A DNA stretch of 64,000 nt. Source: UBA6165 sp044233745 (GTDB taxonomy: Bacteria > Bacteroidota > Bacteroidia > Flavobacteriales_D > Crocinitomicaceae). Under the pieces are notes generated by a model that saw nothing but the letters and a program-made list of their open reading frames with translations, was not told where the DNA came from and did no database searches. Numbering within the stretch: the first letter of the stretch is position 1; each line of letters starts with the position of its first letter. The translations under genes were made by a program, and so were the position numbers. This document shows, piece after piece, positions 35,456-44,321 of this stretch. The stretch spans positions 1 to 64,000 of the forward strand of contig JBIIJN010000003.1 of NCBI GenBank assembly GCA_044233745.1. The letters are read 5' to 3'.

Positions 35456-36040
35456 TTATTTTCCTTCTATCCAATTGGTGATTTCTGCATCTAAAGGATT
35501 GGTTCGTGGACTAATCACTTTGTCGATTTCACCATTTTCGTTGATGAGGAATTTTTGAAAGTTCCATTCCATCTCGTAGTCATCAGCTCCGTTCAATGAT
35601 TTTTGTGTCAAAAATTTGTATATCGGATGAATACCATCACCTTTCACGGTTATTTTCTCCATCATTGTGAAAGTGACACCATAGTTTTTTGAGCAAAATT
35701 CTCCAATTTCATTGTTGTTCAAAGGCTCTTGACTCATGAAATCGTTTGCAGGAAAACCGATGATTACGAAGTTCTGTCCTTTGTATTTGTTGTGCAAAGT
35801 CTGTAAATCTTGGTATTGCGGTGTTAATCCACATTTTGAAGCTGTATTAACGATCATCACTTTTTTGCCTTTGAACTCACGCATGCAAAGTTCCGTTCCT
35901 TCGAGGGTATTGGCGCAATAATCATGGATTGACTTTCTCGAGTTGGCAGTTTCTGGACTGTTCATAGGATTTGTGTTTTTTGAATTATTGGTATTCATGC
36001 ACGACATGAACACAAGCGAAAGTAAGAATATTCGTATCAT
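35456..36040 (-). CDS. Glutathione peroxidase-family lipoprotein
   Basis: A 194-residue thiol peroxidase. The catalytic cysteine (in place of selenocysteine) is in NTASKCGLTPQY, the Gln-region motif is FPANDFMSQEP, and EWNFQKFLI holds the catalytic Trp and Asn. The N-terminus is a hydrophobic signal ending in FMSC, so it is probably a lipoprotein and would detoxify peroxides in the periplasm, most likely with thioredoxin-like donors. The ATG at 36040 (MIRIFLLSLVF) is preferred over a start 54 nt upstream. Confidence 0.92.
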   Translation of the reverse strand: MIRIFLLSLVFMSCMNTNNSKNTNPMNSPETANSRKSIHDYCANTLEGTELCMREFKGKKVMIVNTASKCGLTPQYQDLQTLHNKYKGQNFVIIGFPANDFMSQEPLNNNEIGEFCSKNYGVTFTMMEKITVKGDGIHPIYKFLTQKSLNGADDYEMEWNFQKFLINENGEIDKVISPRTNPLDAEITNWIEGK

Positions 36041-36094
36041 GTTTTTGTTTTGAATAACGGTCAAAGGTAGGGATTTGTTCGCATTATTCAACAA

Positions 36095-36122
36095 AAAAGG
36101 ACAACCCGAAGATTGTCCTTTT
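36095..36122 (-). terminator. Terminator of the PA-domain T9SS gene
   Basis: On the minus strand, AAAAGGACAA and TTGTCCTTTT form a 10-bp stem followed by a T-run. It ends transcription of the minus-strand gene that stops at 36142. Confidence 0.7.
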
Positions 36123-36141
36123 CAATATCAAACAATTTTGA

Positions 36142-38376
36142 TTATTTGTTGATCATCACTTTGAAAGTAGAAGTCTTTCCGTTTTCAAAAGCCATAGTGA
36201 AGGTATAGATACCAGTCGCCATGTTTTTAACATCAACAGTTAGTGTATTGTTTTGAACGTTCACATTATCTGTAGAAATCAAACGACCGTTAGCATCGAA
36301 GATGTTCAACTGCGCAGCACCATTCAAGTTGTTTAATGGAATGTTCAAGAATTCAGTTGTTGGGTTTGGATAAGGTGTTACATCAACAATGTTCTCTTCT
36401 CCTGTGCTTACCAAGTTTTTGTCGAAGAATTCAACACCTATTGCAGGCAATCCGTAGAAGTCAGTGAAACGACCCAAGCCATCTGTGTAGATATAATAGT
36501 CGGGCTGAGCGTTTCCGTTCACACCTTCGTATTGTCTTCTGTTATCCAAATTACCTCCATCGAACAAGATGAAAATATCTTCATTGTCTGTACCTACACA
36601 GAATACATAACGTGCATTATCTTCTAAAATAAGGAAATCGTCGTCACCAGTGCGAACAGGAGAGAAAAAGAGGTCACCACTTTCTGCGTCTGCTGGAACA
36701 TCAAAATCTGCATTCGCAACCAAAGAAACTTCTACAGAATAGTTTGGGTCATTGATGTCTGTAAAAGGCGTGTTCATTCTCCATACTGTTAAGCCCAACA
36801 ATTCGTTAGCAATTGGAACATCAACTGCTCCAGTTATACCAAAATGCATACCACTCAAGGCCATTCTGCTAGCGTTTGGATGCGTATAAGCCACACAAGC
36901 TGAAAATGCAGTGCCGTCAGATGTTCTATAGCCAGGTCCAGCCAAAAGTGTTCCATCGGGATTCACAGAAGACCGCGTAAAGATTTGGTTTTCGCTAATT
37001 ATTAGATTAATTGAGTAGGAATTATCTCCCTCGTATTCCTCAACTTCATTAAGAACTTCTTCAACAGTCATAATAGCTAAACCATCACCGCCATCAACAA
37101 AAATTGAGTCACCTACGTCATAACCAGAACCAATGTTATTAATTGTGTAGCTATTCACTTGACCACCTGTGTTTACCGCATTAACTAAAATGCTACTAGT
37201 ACTATCGCCAGCGAAGATAGTAATCGAGTCACCAACTGCGTAGCCGCTACCAGCTTGGTTTAAAGTTACGTTATTAACTCCACCGTTGTCTGTTGTTATG
37301 TTTACAGTGAGGCCTGTTCCATTATTATTCGTTCCAGTAGAAACATTGGTTGAGTCAACATAATCATTTCCTGCAACTAGCGAAGATAAATCAAAACCAG
37401 CAACAGTATTCATGGGTGCTGTAACGATGTTAAGTGTAAGTCCTGCTCCTGAGCCATTTGTTGTTGTTGATACGTTCGTGCCCGAAGAATAGCCACTACC
37501 GACTGTGGAAGATGATAATTCGAGAAGTGAAACGTAATTCTGAGTAGCTAAATCTGGGTCATAAGAAGCCGAAAGCGTAATCTCGTACAAACCTGGCGTC
37601 CAAGATGCTGGAGCAAAAGCGGGAGTAGATACATACATGTTTTCTCCTGAGTTTAGGGTAATGCCAGTAACAGTTTGTGTGTATACTGGGTTACCGTTGA
37701 AAGTAATTGTAGCAGTAAATTTGGCTGCTGTTGTAGTTTCTTGTCCATAGTTGTGCAACCAAGCAGCTGGTGTATAACTGTATTCTGAACCATTCTGAGC
37801 AACTAAAGATGGAATAGAGTTACCATTTGGAAGGTAGATGTCTTCAGAAAAGAATCCTAAATCATGGTCAAAAAGCCCAAGTTTGTTGCCAATAAATGCT
37901 TCAACTTCTCCATTTTCAATCGCTGTTCGTAATAAAGCTCCTGTTTCTTGAGAAATCATGACGACAGGTATCGTTACCTGTCCTCCATCATCGCCTTCTG
38001 CCATGCCTACAGGTGAACCTGGCGCATTATTGATGATAACTACTGCAATAGCTCCTGCTAAATTCGCATTTAAGGCCTTAGTTCCAAACTGACAGGATCC
38101 ACGATATATTACAGCAATTTTACCAGCAATATCAGCGCCATTCGTTAAAGCCAAACAACACAATGAATCTGCAGCTGAACCATCACTAGCGAAAGCGAGT
38201 TCACCAGTTACAGCGTTAGCAGGATCTGCCAAATCTGGGGTTAATGCCCAATCACTTGCATGGGTCATTTCATAGTTGCCTTCAAACTGAGCAGGCGCCA
38301 AAACATTGAAGATAATTTGTGCCTGAAGCATCATTGTTGCACCAAACACCGATAAGGTTAGTAACGTTTTTTTCAT
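36142..38376 (-). CDS. PA-domain secreted protein with GSGY-type repeats and T9SS tail
   Basis: A 744-residue secreted protein. A signal peptide (to about 20) is followed by a protease-associated (PA) domain (about 55-160, with IYRGSCQFGTKA and AVVIINNAPG), an unrecognised beta-rich middle part, and a Thr/Ser/Asn/Gly-rich stretch (about 290-430, coded near 37.09-37.51 kb) with GSGYAVGDSITI and GSGYDVGDSIFV repeats. It ends in a type A T9SS sorting domain (PYPNPTTEFL onward). No catalytic domain was recognised. The PA domain suggests protein or glycan binding, but the role is unknown. ATG 38376 gives the signal peptide. Confidence 0.82.
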   Translation of the reverse strand: MKKTLLTLSVFGATMMLQAQIIFNVLAPAQFEGNYEMTHASDWALTPDLADPANAVTGELAFASDGSAADSLCCLALTNGADIAGKIAVIYRGSCQFGTKALNANLAGAIAVVIINNAPGSPVGMAEGDDGGQVTIPVVMISQETGALLRTAIENGEVEAFIGNKLGLFDHDLGFFSEDIYLPNGNSIPSLVAQNGSEYSYTPAAWLHNYGQETTTAAKFTATITFNGNPVYTQTVTGITLNSGENMYVSTPAFAPASWTPGLYEITLSASYDPDLATQNYVSLLELSSSTVGSGYSSGTNVSTTTNGSGAGLTLNIVTAPMNTVAGFDLSSLVAGNDYVDSTNVSTGTNNNGTGLTVNITTDNGGVNNVTLNQAGSGYAVGDSITIFAGDSTSSILVNAVNTGGQVNSYTINNIGSGYDVGDSIFVDGGDGLAIMTVEEVLNEVEEYEGDNSYSINLIISENQIFTRSSVNPDGTLLAGPGYRTSDGTAFSACVAYTHPNASRMALSGMHFGITGAVDVPIANELLGLTVWRMNTPFTDINDPNYSVEVSLVANADFDVPADAESGDLFFSPVRTGDDDFLILEDNARYVFCVGTDNEDIFILFDGGNLDNRRQYEGVNGNAQPDYYIYTDGLGRFTDFYGLPAIGVEFFDKNLVSTGEENIVDVTPYPNPTTEFLNIPLNNLNGAAQLNIFDANGRLISTDNVNVQNNTLTVDVKNMATGIYTFTMAFENGKTSTFKVMINK

Positions 38377-38399
38377 GATATCATTATTTTTTGTTAGCA

Positions 38400-38407
38400 C
38401 AAATATA
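38400..38407 (-). promoter_or_regulatory. Predicted -7 box for the PA-domain T9SS gene
   Basis: The minus strand reads TATATTTG, a full TAnnTTTG match, about 24 nt upstream of the start at 38376. No well-placed -33 element was seen. Confidence 0.4.
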
Positions 38408-38454
38408 AGCAATCCTTCAAAAAAGAAAGCCTACTATTCGATTTTTTATGGTTT

Positions 38455-38979
38455 TTATATGAATCTTGGGTCAACTTCCATCACGTGACCGCAAGATTTG
38501 CAAGTGCGGTGGTCTTCCGAACCATAGAATTCTCTAAATCGAGGTAAAAAGTCGCGCTCAATATTATCCAAAGGAAAACGATATTCGTGAAGCTTGTTAT
38601 TACAATTATCGCAAAACCACATCAAACCGTCTTGTAAATCAGTGCCTTTACGCACACGCTCAATTACCAAACCAACGGTATTGGGTCCACGCATAGGCGA
38701 GTGAGGTATATTGGAAGGCAATAAAAACATATCACCTTCTTTGATCTGAATGTCTTTGGCCTTACCCTCGTGCTGAATGCGAACCGTGATGTCACCTTCG
38801 ATTTGATAAAACAATTCTTCCGACTCATTGAAGTGGTAGTCTTTTCTCGCATTGGGTCCGCCAACGATCATTACAATAAAATCTCCAGCTTCAACATACA
38901 GATTTTTATTGCTTACTGGTGGTTTTAACAAGTCTCTATTCTCGTCTATCCATTTTTGAAGGTTGAAAGGTGCTATCAT
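38455..38979 (-). CDS. 3-hydroxyanthranilate 3,4-dioxygenase
   Basis: This cupin dioxygenase opens the ring of 3-hydroxyanthranilate in the kynurenine pathway from tryptophan to quinolinate and NAD. The 174-residue protein has the cupin iron site (KDYHFNESEELFYQIEG, with the His, Glu and later IPHSP) and the C-terminal rubredoxin-like CDNC...CKSCG pairs found in bacterial forms. Length matches. No other kynurenine gene is in the window, so the pathway partners must lie elsewhere. Confidence 0.95.
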   Translation of the reverse strand: MIAPFNLQKWIDENRDLLKPPVSNKNLYVEAGDFIVMIVGGPNARKDYHFNESEELFYQIEGDITVRIQHEGKAKDIQIKEGDMFLLPSNIPHSPMRGPNTVGLVIERVRKGTDLQDGLMWFCDNCNNKLHEYRFPLDNIERDFLPRFREFYGSEDHRTCKSCGHVMEVDPRFI

Positions 38980-38997
38980 TTTTTTATTTTTTAGTCT

Positions 38998-39031
38998 GTT
39001 GGCTGTTGGCTACTAGTTGCTAGCGGCTAGA
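38998..39031. repeat. Short imperfect repeats between HAAO and phospholipase-like genes
   Basis: Repeats of the CTGTTGG and CTAG type (CTACTAG, GCTAGC, GGCTAG) fill this short gap. Such low-complexity repeats are common between Bacteroidota genes. Confidence 0.4.
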
Positions 39032-39038
39032 AGCCCAT

Positions 39039-40091
39039 CTAATGATCATGTTCGCAAACACGTCCTTTGGCTTTTTTCTTATTGTATTCCTCGTTTAATT
39101 CTTCTTTTTCTTGTTCCAATTGCGCTGATGGCTTGGTGTTAATTAATGCATTGAGGTCTGGTTGACCAGCGTTTACCCAGGCGGTGTACCACATAGACCC
39201 AACACCCAAAATGGATGCTTTTAATCTTCGTTCTACCATTTGATTCAAGCGCAGGTGATACATTTTGGAGAATTCTTTTGAATAATTCCGCATCGTTGCT
39301 GTGCCGCGTGTTTCATAAACGTATTTCGCGTCTTCAGGCATTTCCTCCGTAAGCTCTTTCTCAATAAGCAAAACTGAATCCACACACATATGAGAGGCAT
39401 AAACCACATCCCAAGCATAGTCAATCACATTCTTCACATAGCTTGCCTTACCCACGAAATAATCGTAGTTTTCAGCAAATAATTCGGGTAAGCGCGATTC
39501 CCATAAACCGTGAATTCCATATTGATTGGTCAGTTGACCGTTGTAATTTTTAGTGGTGTGAAGCGGCACGTGCGCATCACCAACATAATGTCCCAAATCG
39601 GCAGAATATTTAAGAATCAAATCGACATTCTTGGTTTTGAAGGCATTGGTCAATTTGGCCATCATTACATCCAAATACCAAGGTACTATTCCATAGGCCT
39701 GTAGCGTGTCTTCCGAATATTTTTCAACTGCTTTAAACCACTGGCGCGGCACCAATTCAAACGGACTAGCATCATTCACAGCATAGTGGTCGATATCGAT
39801 GTAGTGACGAGGTGCTTCACCATCAACGGCATATCGGCGTTTGTCGGGGTCAACAGCGTGTTCGGTAATATACTCGATGTGGTACTTGTAAAACCCAACC
39901 ATTTCGGGTGGCAAAGTGAAAACGGCCATACGATTGATGCGTTTGTGACCGAAAAAACCCCAAGCATGTGCACAACTCTGGTTGTGTTCAGCTGATGCAA
40001 CGTGGTGTTTTTGGGTCGATGAACCCAAGAAAAATAGCAGACTTAGTACAAAGCTACTGCTGATCGCGTATGTCAACCAATTTGCCTTCAT
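39039..40091 (-). CDS. Zinc-dependent phospholipase C / S1-P1 nuclease-like secreted protein
   Basis: A 350-residue exported protein of the zinc-dependent phospholipase C / S1-P1 nuclease fold. After a signal peptide comes HAWGFFGHKRIN (N-terminal metal Trp-His), HYIDIDHY, and LGHYVGDAHVPLHTT with the His and Asp ligands of a tri-zinc site. The C-terminus is lysine- and glutamate-rich (about 320-345). The substrate, phospholipid or nucleic acid, cannot be told from the sequence. The start overlaps the end of comB by 38 bp. Confidence 0.8.
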   Translation of the reverse strand: MKANWLTYAISSSFVLSLLFFLGSSTQKHHVASAEHNQSCAHAWGFFGHKRINRMAVFTLPPEMVGFYKYHIEYITEHAVDPDKRRYAVDGEAPRHYIDIDHYAVNDASPFELVPRQWFKAVEKYSEDTLQAYGIVPWYLDVMMAKLTNAFKTKNVDLILKYSADLGHYVGDAHVPLHTTKNYNGQLTNQYGIHGLWESRLPELFAENYDYFVGKASYVKNVIDYAWDVVYASHMCVDSVLLIEKELTEEMPEDAKYVYETRGTATMRNYSKEFSKMYHLRLNQMVERRLKASILGVGSMWYTAWVNAGQPDLNALINTKPSAQLEQEKEELNEEYNKKKAKGRVCEHDH

Positions 40092-40785
40092 GGAGTACAG
40101 GTATTGCTTTTGAAATATTAGGTGTTAAACAAAATTTAATATCTTCATTCAAATTCAAATTGCGCAGTCTGCGGCGATGCGAACTTGATTTGAGGTATCC
40201 AAGATAATTATCTTTTGCCGATAAATATAGATATTTTGCTGCAATCGATGAGTCTTCATCTGAAACAAACTTACCCGTATTGATGAGGTGCTCTGAAATT
40301 GCGCCTGCACAAATGGTGTCTTCTAGATTAAACTTGTTTTGCCAACCAGAGCAGAGGCATAGCGTGTTTTTGTGCTGTTTTTCAAGCCACTGACACAAAG
40401 CATCTAAGTTCAACAACGAACCAATAACCACTTGATCGGCATCTTTGGCCAAGTGAATTGCTTTTGTGCCATTTGTTGTCGTCAAAACAACGTCTTTTCC
40501 TCGGATTTCATCTTTCATGTAACTAAAAGGTGAATTCCCAAAGTCAAAACCTTCTACTATTTTTCCTTGACGCTCTGCACCAACGAGGTAACCCTTTTTT
40601 TGATATTCACGTGCAATTTCTATGCTATCTACAGGGATGATGGATTTAACACCATAGTCAAATGCGGTGCAAATGGCAGAAGTGGCGCGCAACACGTCAA
40701 TAACCACTATAATTTCGTAATCGTCTTTATGAAGTTCGTATAAAAAAGGTGAAAAACAAACTTCTATGTGTTTTCTTTCTTCCAA
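40054..40785 (-). CDS. 2-phosphosulfolactate phosphatase-like protein (ComB)
   Basis: A 243-residue protein of the ComB family, which removes phosphate from 2-phosphosulfolactate in coenzyme M synthesis. Hallmark stretches are visible: VVIDVLRATSAICTA, NSPFSY, VLTTTNGTKAI and SGWQNKFNLEDTICAG. No comA or other sulfolactate genes are seen. In Bacteroidota the family may act on sulfolactate-type compounds linked to sulfonolipids, but that is inference. Its end overlaps the phospholipase-like gene by 38 bp. Confidence 0.86.
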   Translation of the reverse strand: MEERKHIEVCFSPFLYELHKDDYEIIVVIDVLRATSAICTAFDYGVKSIIPVDSIEIAREYQKKGYLVGAERQGKIVEGFDFGNSPFSYMKDEIRGKDVVLTTTNGTKAIHLAKDADQVVIGSLLNLDALCQWLEKQHKNTLCLCSGWQNKFNLEDTICAGAISEHLINTGKFVSDEDSSIAAKYLYLSAKDNYLGYLKSSSHRRRLRNLNLNEDIKFCLTPNISKAIPVLHEGKLVDIRDQQ

Positions 40786-40859
40786 GATTCTTGTGTTTTA
40801 GACAAAGGTAAAAAAGTTTGTGAAAGCGCAATTATTTTGCTCATCTTCAAGAGAATTGG

Positions 40860-41459
40860 CTACCTACTATTGCTGATGAGGTGCATAAATTCTTTTCTCG
40901 TTGAATCATTCTCCAAAAACACACCTGTGAAGGCACTGCTTGTGGTGCTCGAATTTTGTTTTTGGACACCGCGCATTTGCATGCACATGTGGCTACACTC
41001 CAATACAACGGCGACCCCAAGCGGATTCAGAGTTTCTTGTACGCAGTCACGTATTTCGAGTGTGAGTCGCTCTTGTACCTGTAAACGACGGGCAAAAGCA
41101 TCAACAACGCGTGGTATTTTGGATAAACCGACAATTTTTCCGTTGGGAATATAGGCTACATGCGCTTTTCCAAAAAAGGGTAGCATATGGTGTTCACAAA
41201 GCGAATAAACCTCAATGTCTCTTACCAAAACCATTTCTGAATAAGATTCATTGAAGAGCGCCGATTCAAGAATTGCTCGGGGATTTAAATCATAGCCGTG
41301 CGTTAAAAATTGCATAGCCTTGGCAGCTCGCTCTGGTGTTTTTAGAAGTCCTTCGCGATTAGCGTCTTCACCACACTGCGTGATTACCTCGGTAAACGCT
41401 GAGCTCATTTTTACGATTGATGCTTCGTCGTAATTTTCTGTTTTGCTATACTTGGCCAT
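40860..41459 (-). CDS. folE: GTP cyclohydrolase I (FolE)
   Basis: FolE converts GTP to dihydroneopterin triphosphate, the first step of folate and of the pterin branch to queuosine. The 199-residue protein has the zinc-site [33 protein letters not shown] and the Cys in [11 protein letters not shown]. It follows the QueD-type gene on the same strand by 21 bp; QueD uses the FolE product, so the pair forms a clear functional unit. Confidence 0.97.
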   Translation of the reverse strand: MAKYSKTENYDEASIVKMSSAFTEVITQCGEDANREGLLKTPERAAKAMQFLTHGYDLNPRAILESALFNESYSEMVLVRDIEVYSLCEHHMLPFFGKAHVAYIPNGKIVGLSKIPRVVDAFARRLQVQERLTLEIRDCVQETLNPLGVAVVLECSHMCMQMRGVQKQNSSTTSSAFTGVFLENDSTRKEFMHLISNSR

Positions 41460-41480
41460 GATAGATTGAACGATTAATTG

Positions 41481-41912
41481 CTAAAATGGTTCGTGACCAC
41501 CGTAATAGTCGACAAAATTATTTTCTGTTTCTATAATTCGAATGCGACAAAGTTTACCGCCATGTGCGTTCAAATGAAGCTCCAACTGATCCCAAACCAC
41601 TATGGCTAGGTTTTCCGTGGAAGGTAAAATTCCTTCAAGAAACGGCACATCTAAATTCAGGTTTTTATGATCCAAGGGTTCAATTACATGTTCTCTGATG
41701 ATGTCGCTCATCAATTTTAAATCCATGATAAATCCCGTGTCAGGATGCGGAATGCCCTTCACTGTTACGATAATCTCATAATTATGACCGTGCCAATTGG
41801 CATTTGCACATTTACCAAAAACCTCGTCGTTTTTTTCCGGCGTCCAATTGTTGTTGTATAGTTTATGAGCGGCATTGAAGCGCTCACGACGTTCTATGTA
41901 AACTGTTTTCAT
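41481..41912 (-). CDS. queD: 6-carboxytetrahydropterin synthase / PTPS (QueD-type)
   Basis: This 143-residue enzyme acts on dihydroneopterin triphosphate, to make 6-carboxytetrahydropterin for queuosine or 6-pyruvoyltetrahydropterin. RRERFNAAHKL and NWHGHNYEI carry the zinc histidines, FGKCANANWHGH the catalytic Cys, and STENLAIVVWD the acidic part. It is upstream of folE in the same unit. The queuosine role is the more likely one, but a biopterin role is possible. Confidence 0.92.
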   Translation of the reverse strand: MKTVYIERRERFNAAHKLYNNNWTPEKNDEVFGKCANANWHGHNYEIIVTVKGIPHPDTGFIMDLKLMSDIIREHVIEPLDHKNLNLDVPFLEGILPSTENLAIVVWDQLELHLNAHGGKLCRIRIIETENNFVDYYGGHEPF

Positions 41913-41928
41913 CAGAGTAATTTGAGTG

Positions 41929-41936
41929 CAAATTTA
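41929..41936 (-). promoter_or_regulatory. Predicted -7 box for queD-folE
   Basis: The minus strand reads TAAATTTG, a full TAnnTTTG match, 17 nt upstream of the queD start. No convincing -33 element was found. Confidence 0.4.
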
Positions 41937-42065
41937 GCGCTTCTTGTACAATGGCGTTCATTTCACTCGGTCAAATCTGTTATAAACACAATGATAAAGT
42001 AAAGTCGCATGCATATTTTGTTGCGCCAATGTGACAAAACCACACCCATTCAAGTACATTTCCAT

Positions 42066-42073
42066 TATTTTTG
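42066..42073 (+). promoter_or_regulatory. Predicted -7 box for the M48 protease gene
   Basis: TATTTTTG (TAnnTTTG) lies 17 nt before the ATG at 42090. It shares the sequence ATTATTTTTGTG with the paaA promoter. No TTTG at the expected -33 distance. Confidence 0.45.
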
Positions 42074-42089
42074 TGAACAAATATTTTTT

Positions 42090-44318
42090 ATGCACATCGG
42101 AAAACACCTCTCAGCGCTTCTGTTTTTATGCTCTTTGCAGACTTTTGCACAAACTGAAAAATTTTATCCTTTAACGGCTAAAGGTGACATTCCAGCTGAC
42201 TTCTCGACATTTACGATTGAAAAAATTGAAGAACGTCAGCACAACCATGAGGAAGAGTTTTCTCAACTGTCGCGTCGCAATCAGAAATTGTTTTTGCGCG
42301 CTGTGCACCAAGGTATTGATGAGATTCTACGTTCAGGTACGGTGCTTTTCGGAGATCCGATTACGCAATATGTCAATGATTTGGGTAAAAAAATTATCGG
42401 TGATGATGAGTCGCTCAAAGGTATTCGGTTTTACACCCTCAAGACCAATGTGGTGAATGCTTTTTCAACCAATCAAGGTATTATTTTTGTTTCTCAAGGT
42501 TTAGTTGCCCAGGTTAAAAACGAAGCTCAATTGGCTTTTGTATTGGCTCATGAAATTGCCCATTACATTGAAAAGCACGTGATTATTGGCTTTAAAGAAA
42601 ATGTGGAGTTGATGAATTCGCCTAAGAGTATTTCTGAAAAAGTGAAGCGCTACAGTATTTATAGCAAAGACAAAGAATATGAGGCCGATAGAATAGGCAT
42701 TAAACTCTACAACAAGGCAGGATATAATTTAAACGATTTATTCACCGTGTTTGATTTGCTCACTTTTTCTTATTTACCTTTTGATTCCAAACCTTTGCCT
42801 AAAGATTATTTTAACTCTGCAAAGTTGTTTTTACCCGAATCGTTTTTCAAAAAAGATTTGCCCAAAATCAATGCGGAAGAGGAATATGACGATTCTCGCA
42901 GCACGCATCCCAATATCAAATCGCGTAAAGACCAATTGACCGGCGAAGTAAACAAATACAACGAATGGGATACATTGGTATTGCTCACCTCACAAGAGCA
43001 ATTCGAATATGCCAGAAGTTTGGCCCGCATGGAGCAAGTGCGCAATAATTTATACGAGTTCGATTACATCGGCGCCATGTATAATTTGTATCTTTTGGAA
43101 GACGATTTTTCAGATAACATTCACTATGTGCGCTACAAGGCACAAACTTGGTTGGGTTTATTGAGTTTTAAAATCAGCGGTCGATTTTCTGATATTTCGA
43201 TGAGTTTGAATGGGATTCAGGGAGAGCAACATCAAATGCACCATGTGATTCGCGCTTTAAATAGACGCCAATTGGCTACCATGGCCATTCGCAATTTGTA
43301 CGACATAAAAAATACATATCCTGATGACGAACAAATTGATGCCATTTTCAAAACGGCAGTGCGCATATTGGCAGACGATGAGCGCTTTAAATTGAAAGAT
43401 TTTTATGATATCACATACCAAGAAGCCATTGAAAAATATGGTCCAGGTGTTATTGTTGACAATGGTGATGAAGACAATCCTAATAAGCTCGATAAGGTTA
43501 AATTGGCGCAAGAACGACAGAGATATGGCATGGCTGTGGATGGGAAAATCCCAGATGAAGATTTTTTCAAGTTCGCATTAGCGGATGTTGTTCAGGATAA
43601 GGACTTTACGCGTTTGTATGAAAAAGCAGTTCGCGAACGAAAAGAAGAACGTGAGCGCACAGATGCTCGTGCAGAATTAGATAAAAAGCAAAGAAGAAAG
43701 CTCAGAAAAGGCGAAGAGGCTGATCTTTTGCGTTCTGATGTACAAAACTTAATTTTGTTAGAACCCAGAGCCTTAGCGATTAGCAAAAACGAATCTGATG
43801 TTATTCGTGCTGAGCAACTAGAAATAAAACTCAAAGAAGCCTTTGAAAACTTAGCGGTTGATTTCATGACTGTTCATAAAATTGGTTCCAAAGAATTGAA
43901 GGGAGCTACAGCAGATATTTATAATGAAAAGGCGGTTTTGATGAGTACGCTGATGCAGTTGGCTGAATATGAAGATTTGGTCATGTTTCCTGTGGATTAT
44001 GAAGCCATTCAAGCGCTGAGAAAAAAGTACAAAACAGATAAGGTTGCTTTTATTATTTTAGAGAATTACAGACGTCCGATGTTATTCAATACCGCGGTTA
44101 TGGCAACATTAACCACTGTTCCACTATTTTCTGTAGCAGCCTACAGATTCATGAATGAAATCAGTTTTACTGTAATTCTGTTTGATTTAAAGAACTATAA
44201 AATTGAAGGTATTTCCGGATATGAAGTGAATGGAAATCCAACTAAAACAACTATCGAAGCCTTGGTTTATGACATGCTCAAAACCATCAGTATGCCAAAA
44301 GTCAACGCAAATCGCTAA
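42090..44318 (+). CDS. M48-family metalloprotease, exported, with long C-terminal region
   Basis: A 742-residue exported peptidase. A signal peptide (to about 20, LQTFAQ) precedes an M48 zinc protease domain with His154-Glu155-x2-His158 (LAHEIAHYIEKH) and the third-ligand segment KDKEYEADRIG. After about residue 260 there is a long, largely charged region with a lysine- and arginine-rich coiled stretch (about 510-570) and no further recognised domain. ATG 42090 is chosen; the open frame reaches 42009 but would lose the signal peptide. The next gene begins 3 bp downstream and encodes a barrel-like protein, suggesting a functional pair. Confidence 0.85.
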   Translation: MHIGKHLSALLFLCSLQTFAQTEKFYPLTAKGDIPADFSTFTIEKIEERQHNHEEEFSQLSRRNQKLFLRAVHQGIDEILRSGTVLFGDPITQYVNDLGKKIIGDDESLKGIRFYTLKTNVVNAFSTNQGIIFVSQGLVAQVKNEAQLAFVLAHEIAHYIEKHVIIGFKENVELMNSPKSISEKVKRYSIYSKDKEYEADRIGIKLYNKAGYNLNDLFTVFDLLTFSYLPFDSKPLPKDYFNSAKLFLPESFFKKDLPKINAEEEYDDSRSTHPNIKSRKDQLTGEVNKYNEWDTLVLLTSQEQFEYARSLARMEQVRNNLYEFDYIGAMYNLYLLEDDFSDNIHYVRYKAQTWLGLLSFKISGRFSDISMSLNGIQGEQHQMHHVIRALNRRQLATMAIRNLYDIKNTYPDDEQIDAIFKTAVRILADDERFKLKDFYDITYQEAIEKYGPGVIVDNGDEDNPNKLDKVKLAQERQRYGMAVDGKIPDEDFFKFALADVVQDKDFTRLYEKAVRERKEERERTDARAELDKKQRRKLRKGEEADLLRSDVQNLILLEPRALAISKNESDVIRAEQLEIKLKEAFENLAVDFMTVHKIGSKELKGATADIYNEKAVLMSTLMQLAEYEDLVMFPVDYEAIQALRKKYKTDKVAFIILENYRRPMLFNTAVMATLTTVPLFSVAAYRFMNEISFTVILFDLKNYKIEGISGYEVNGNPTKTTIEALVYDMLKTISMPKVNANR

Positions 44319-44321
44319 GCT

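Noticed and set aside
40768..41154. Plus-strand open frame antisense to folE
   Set aside because: It is a shadow of folE with no independent support.
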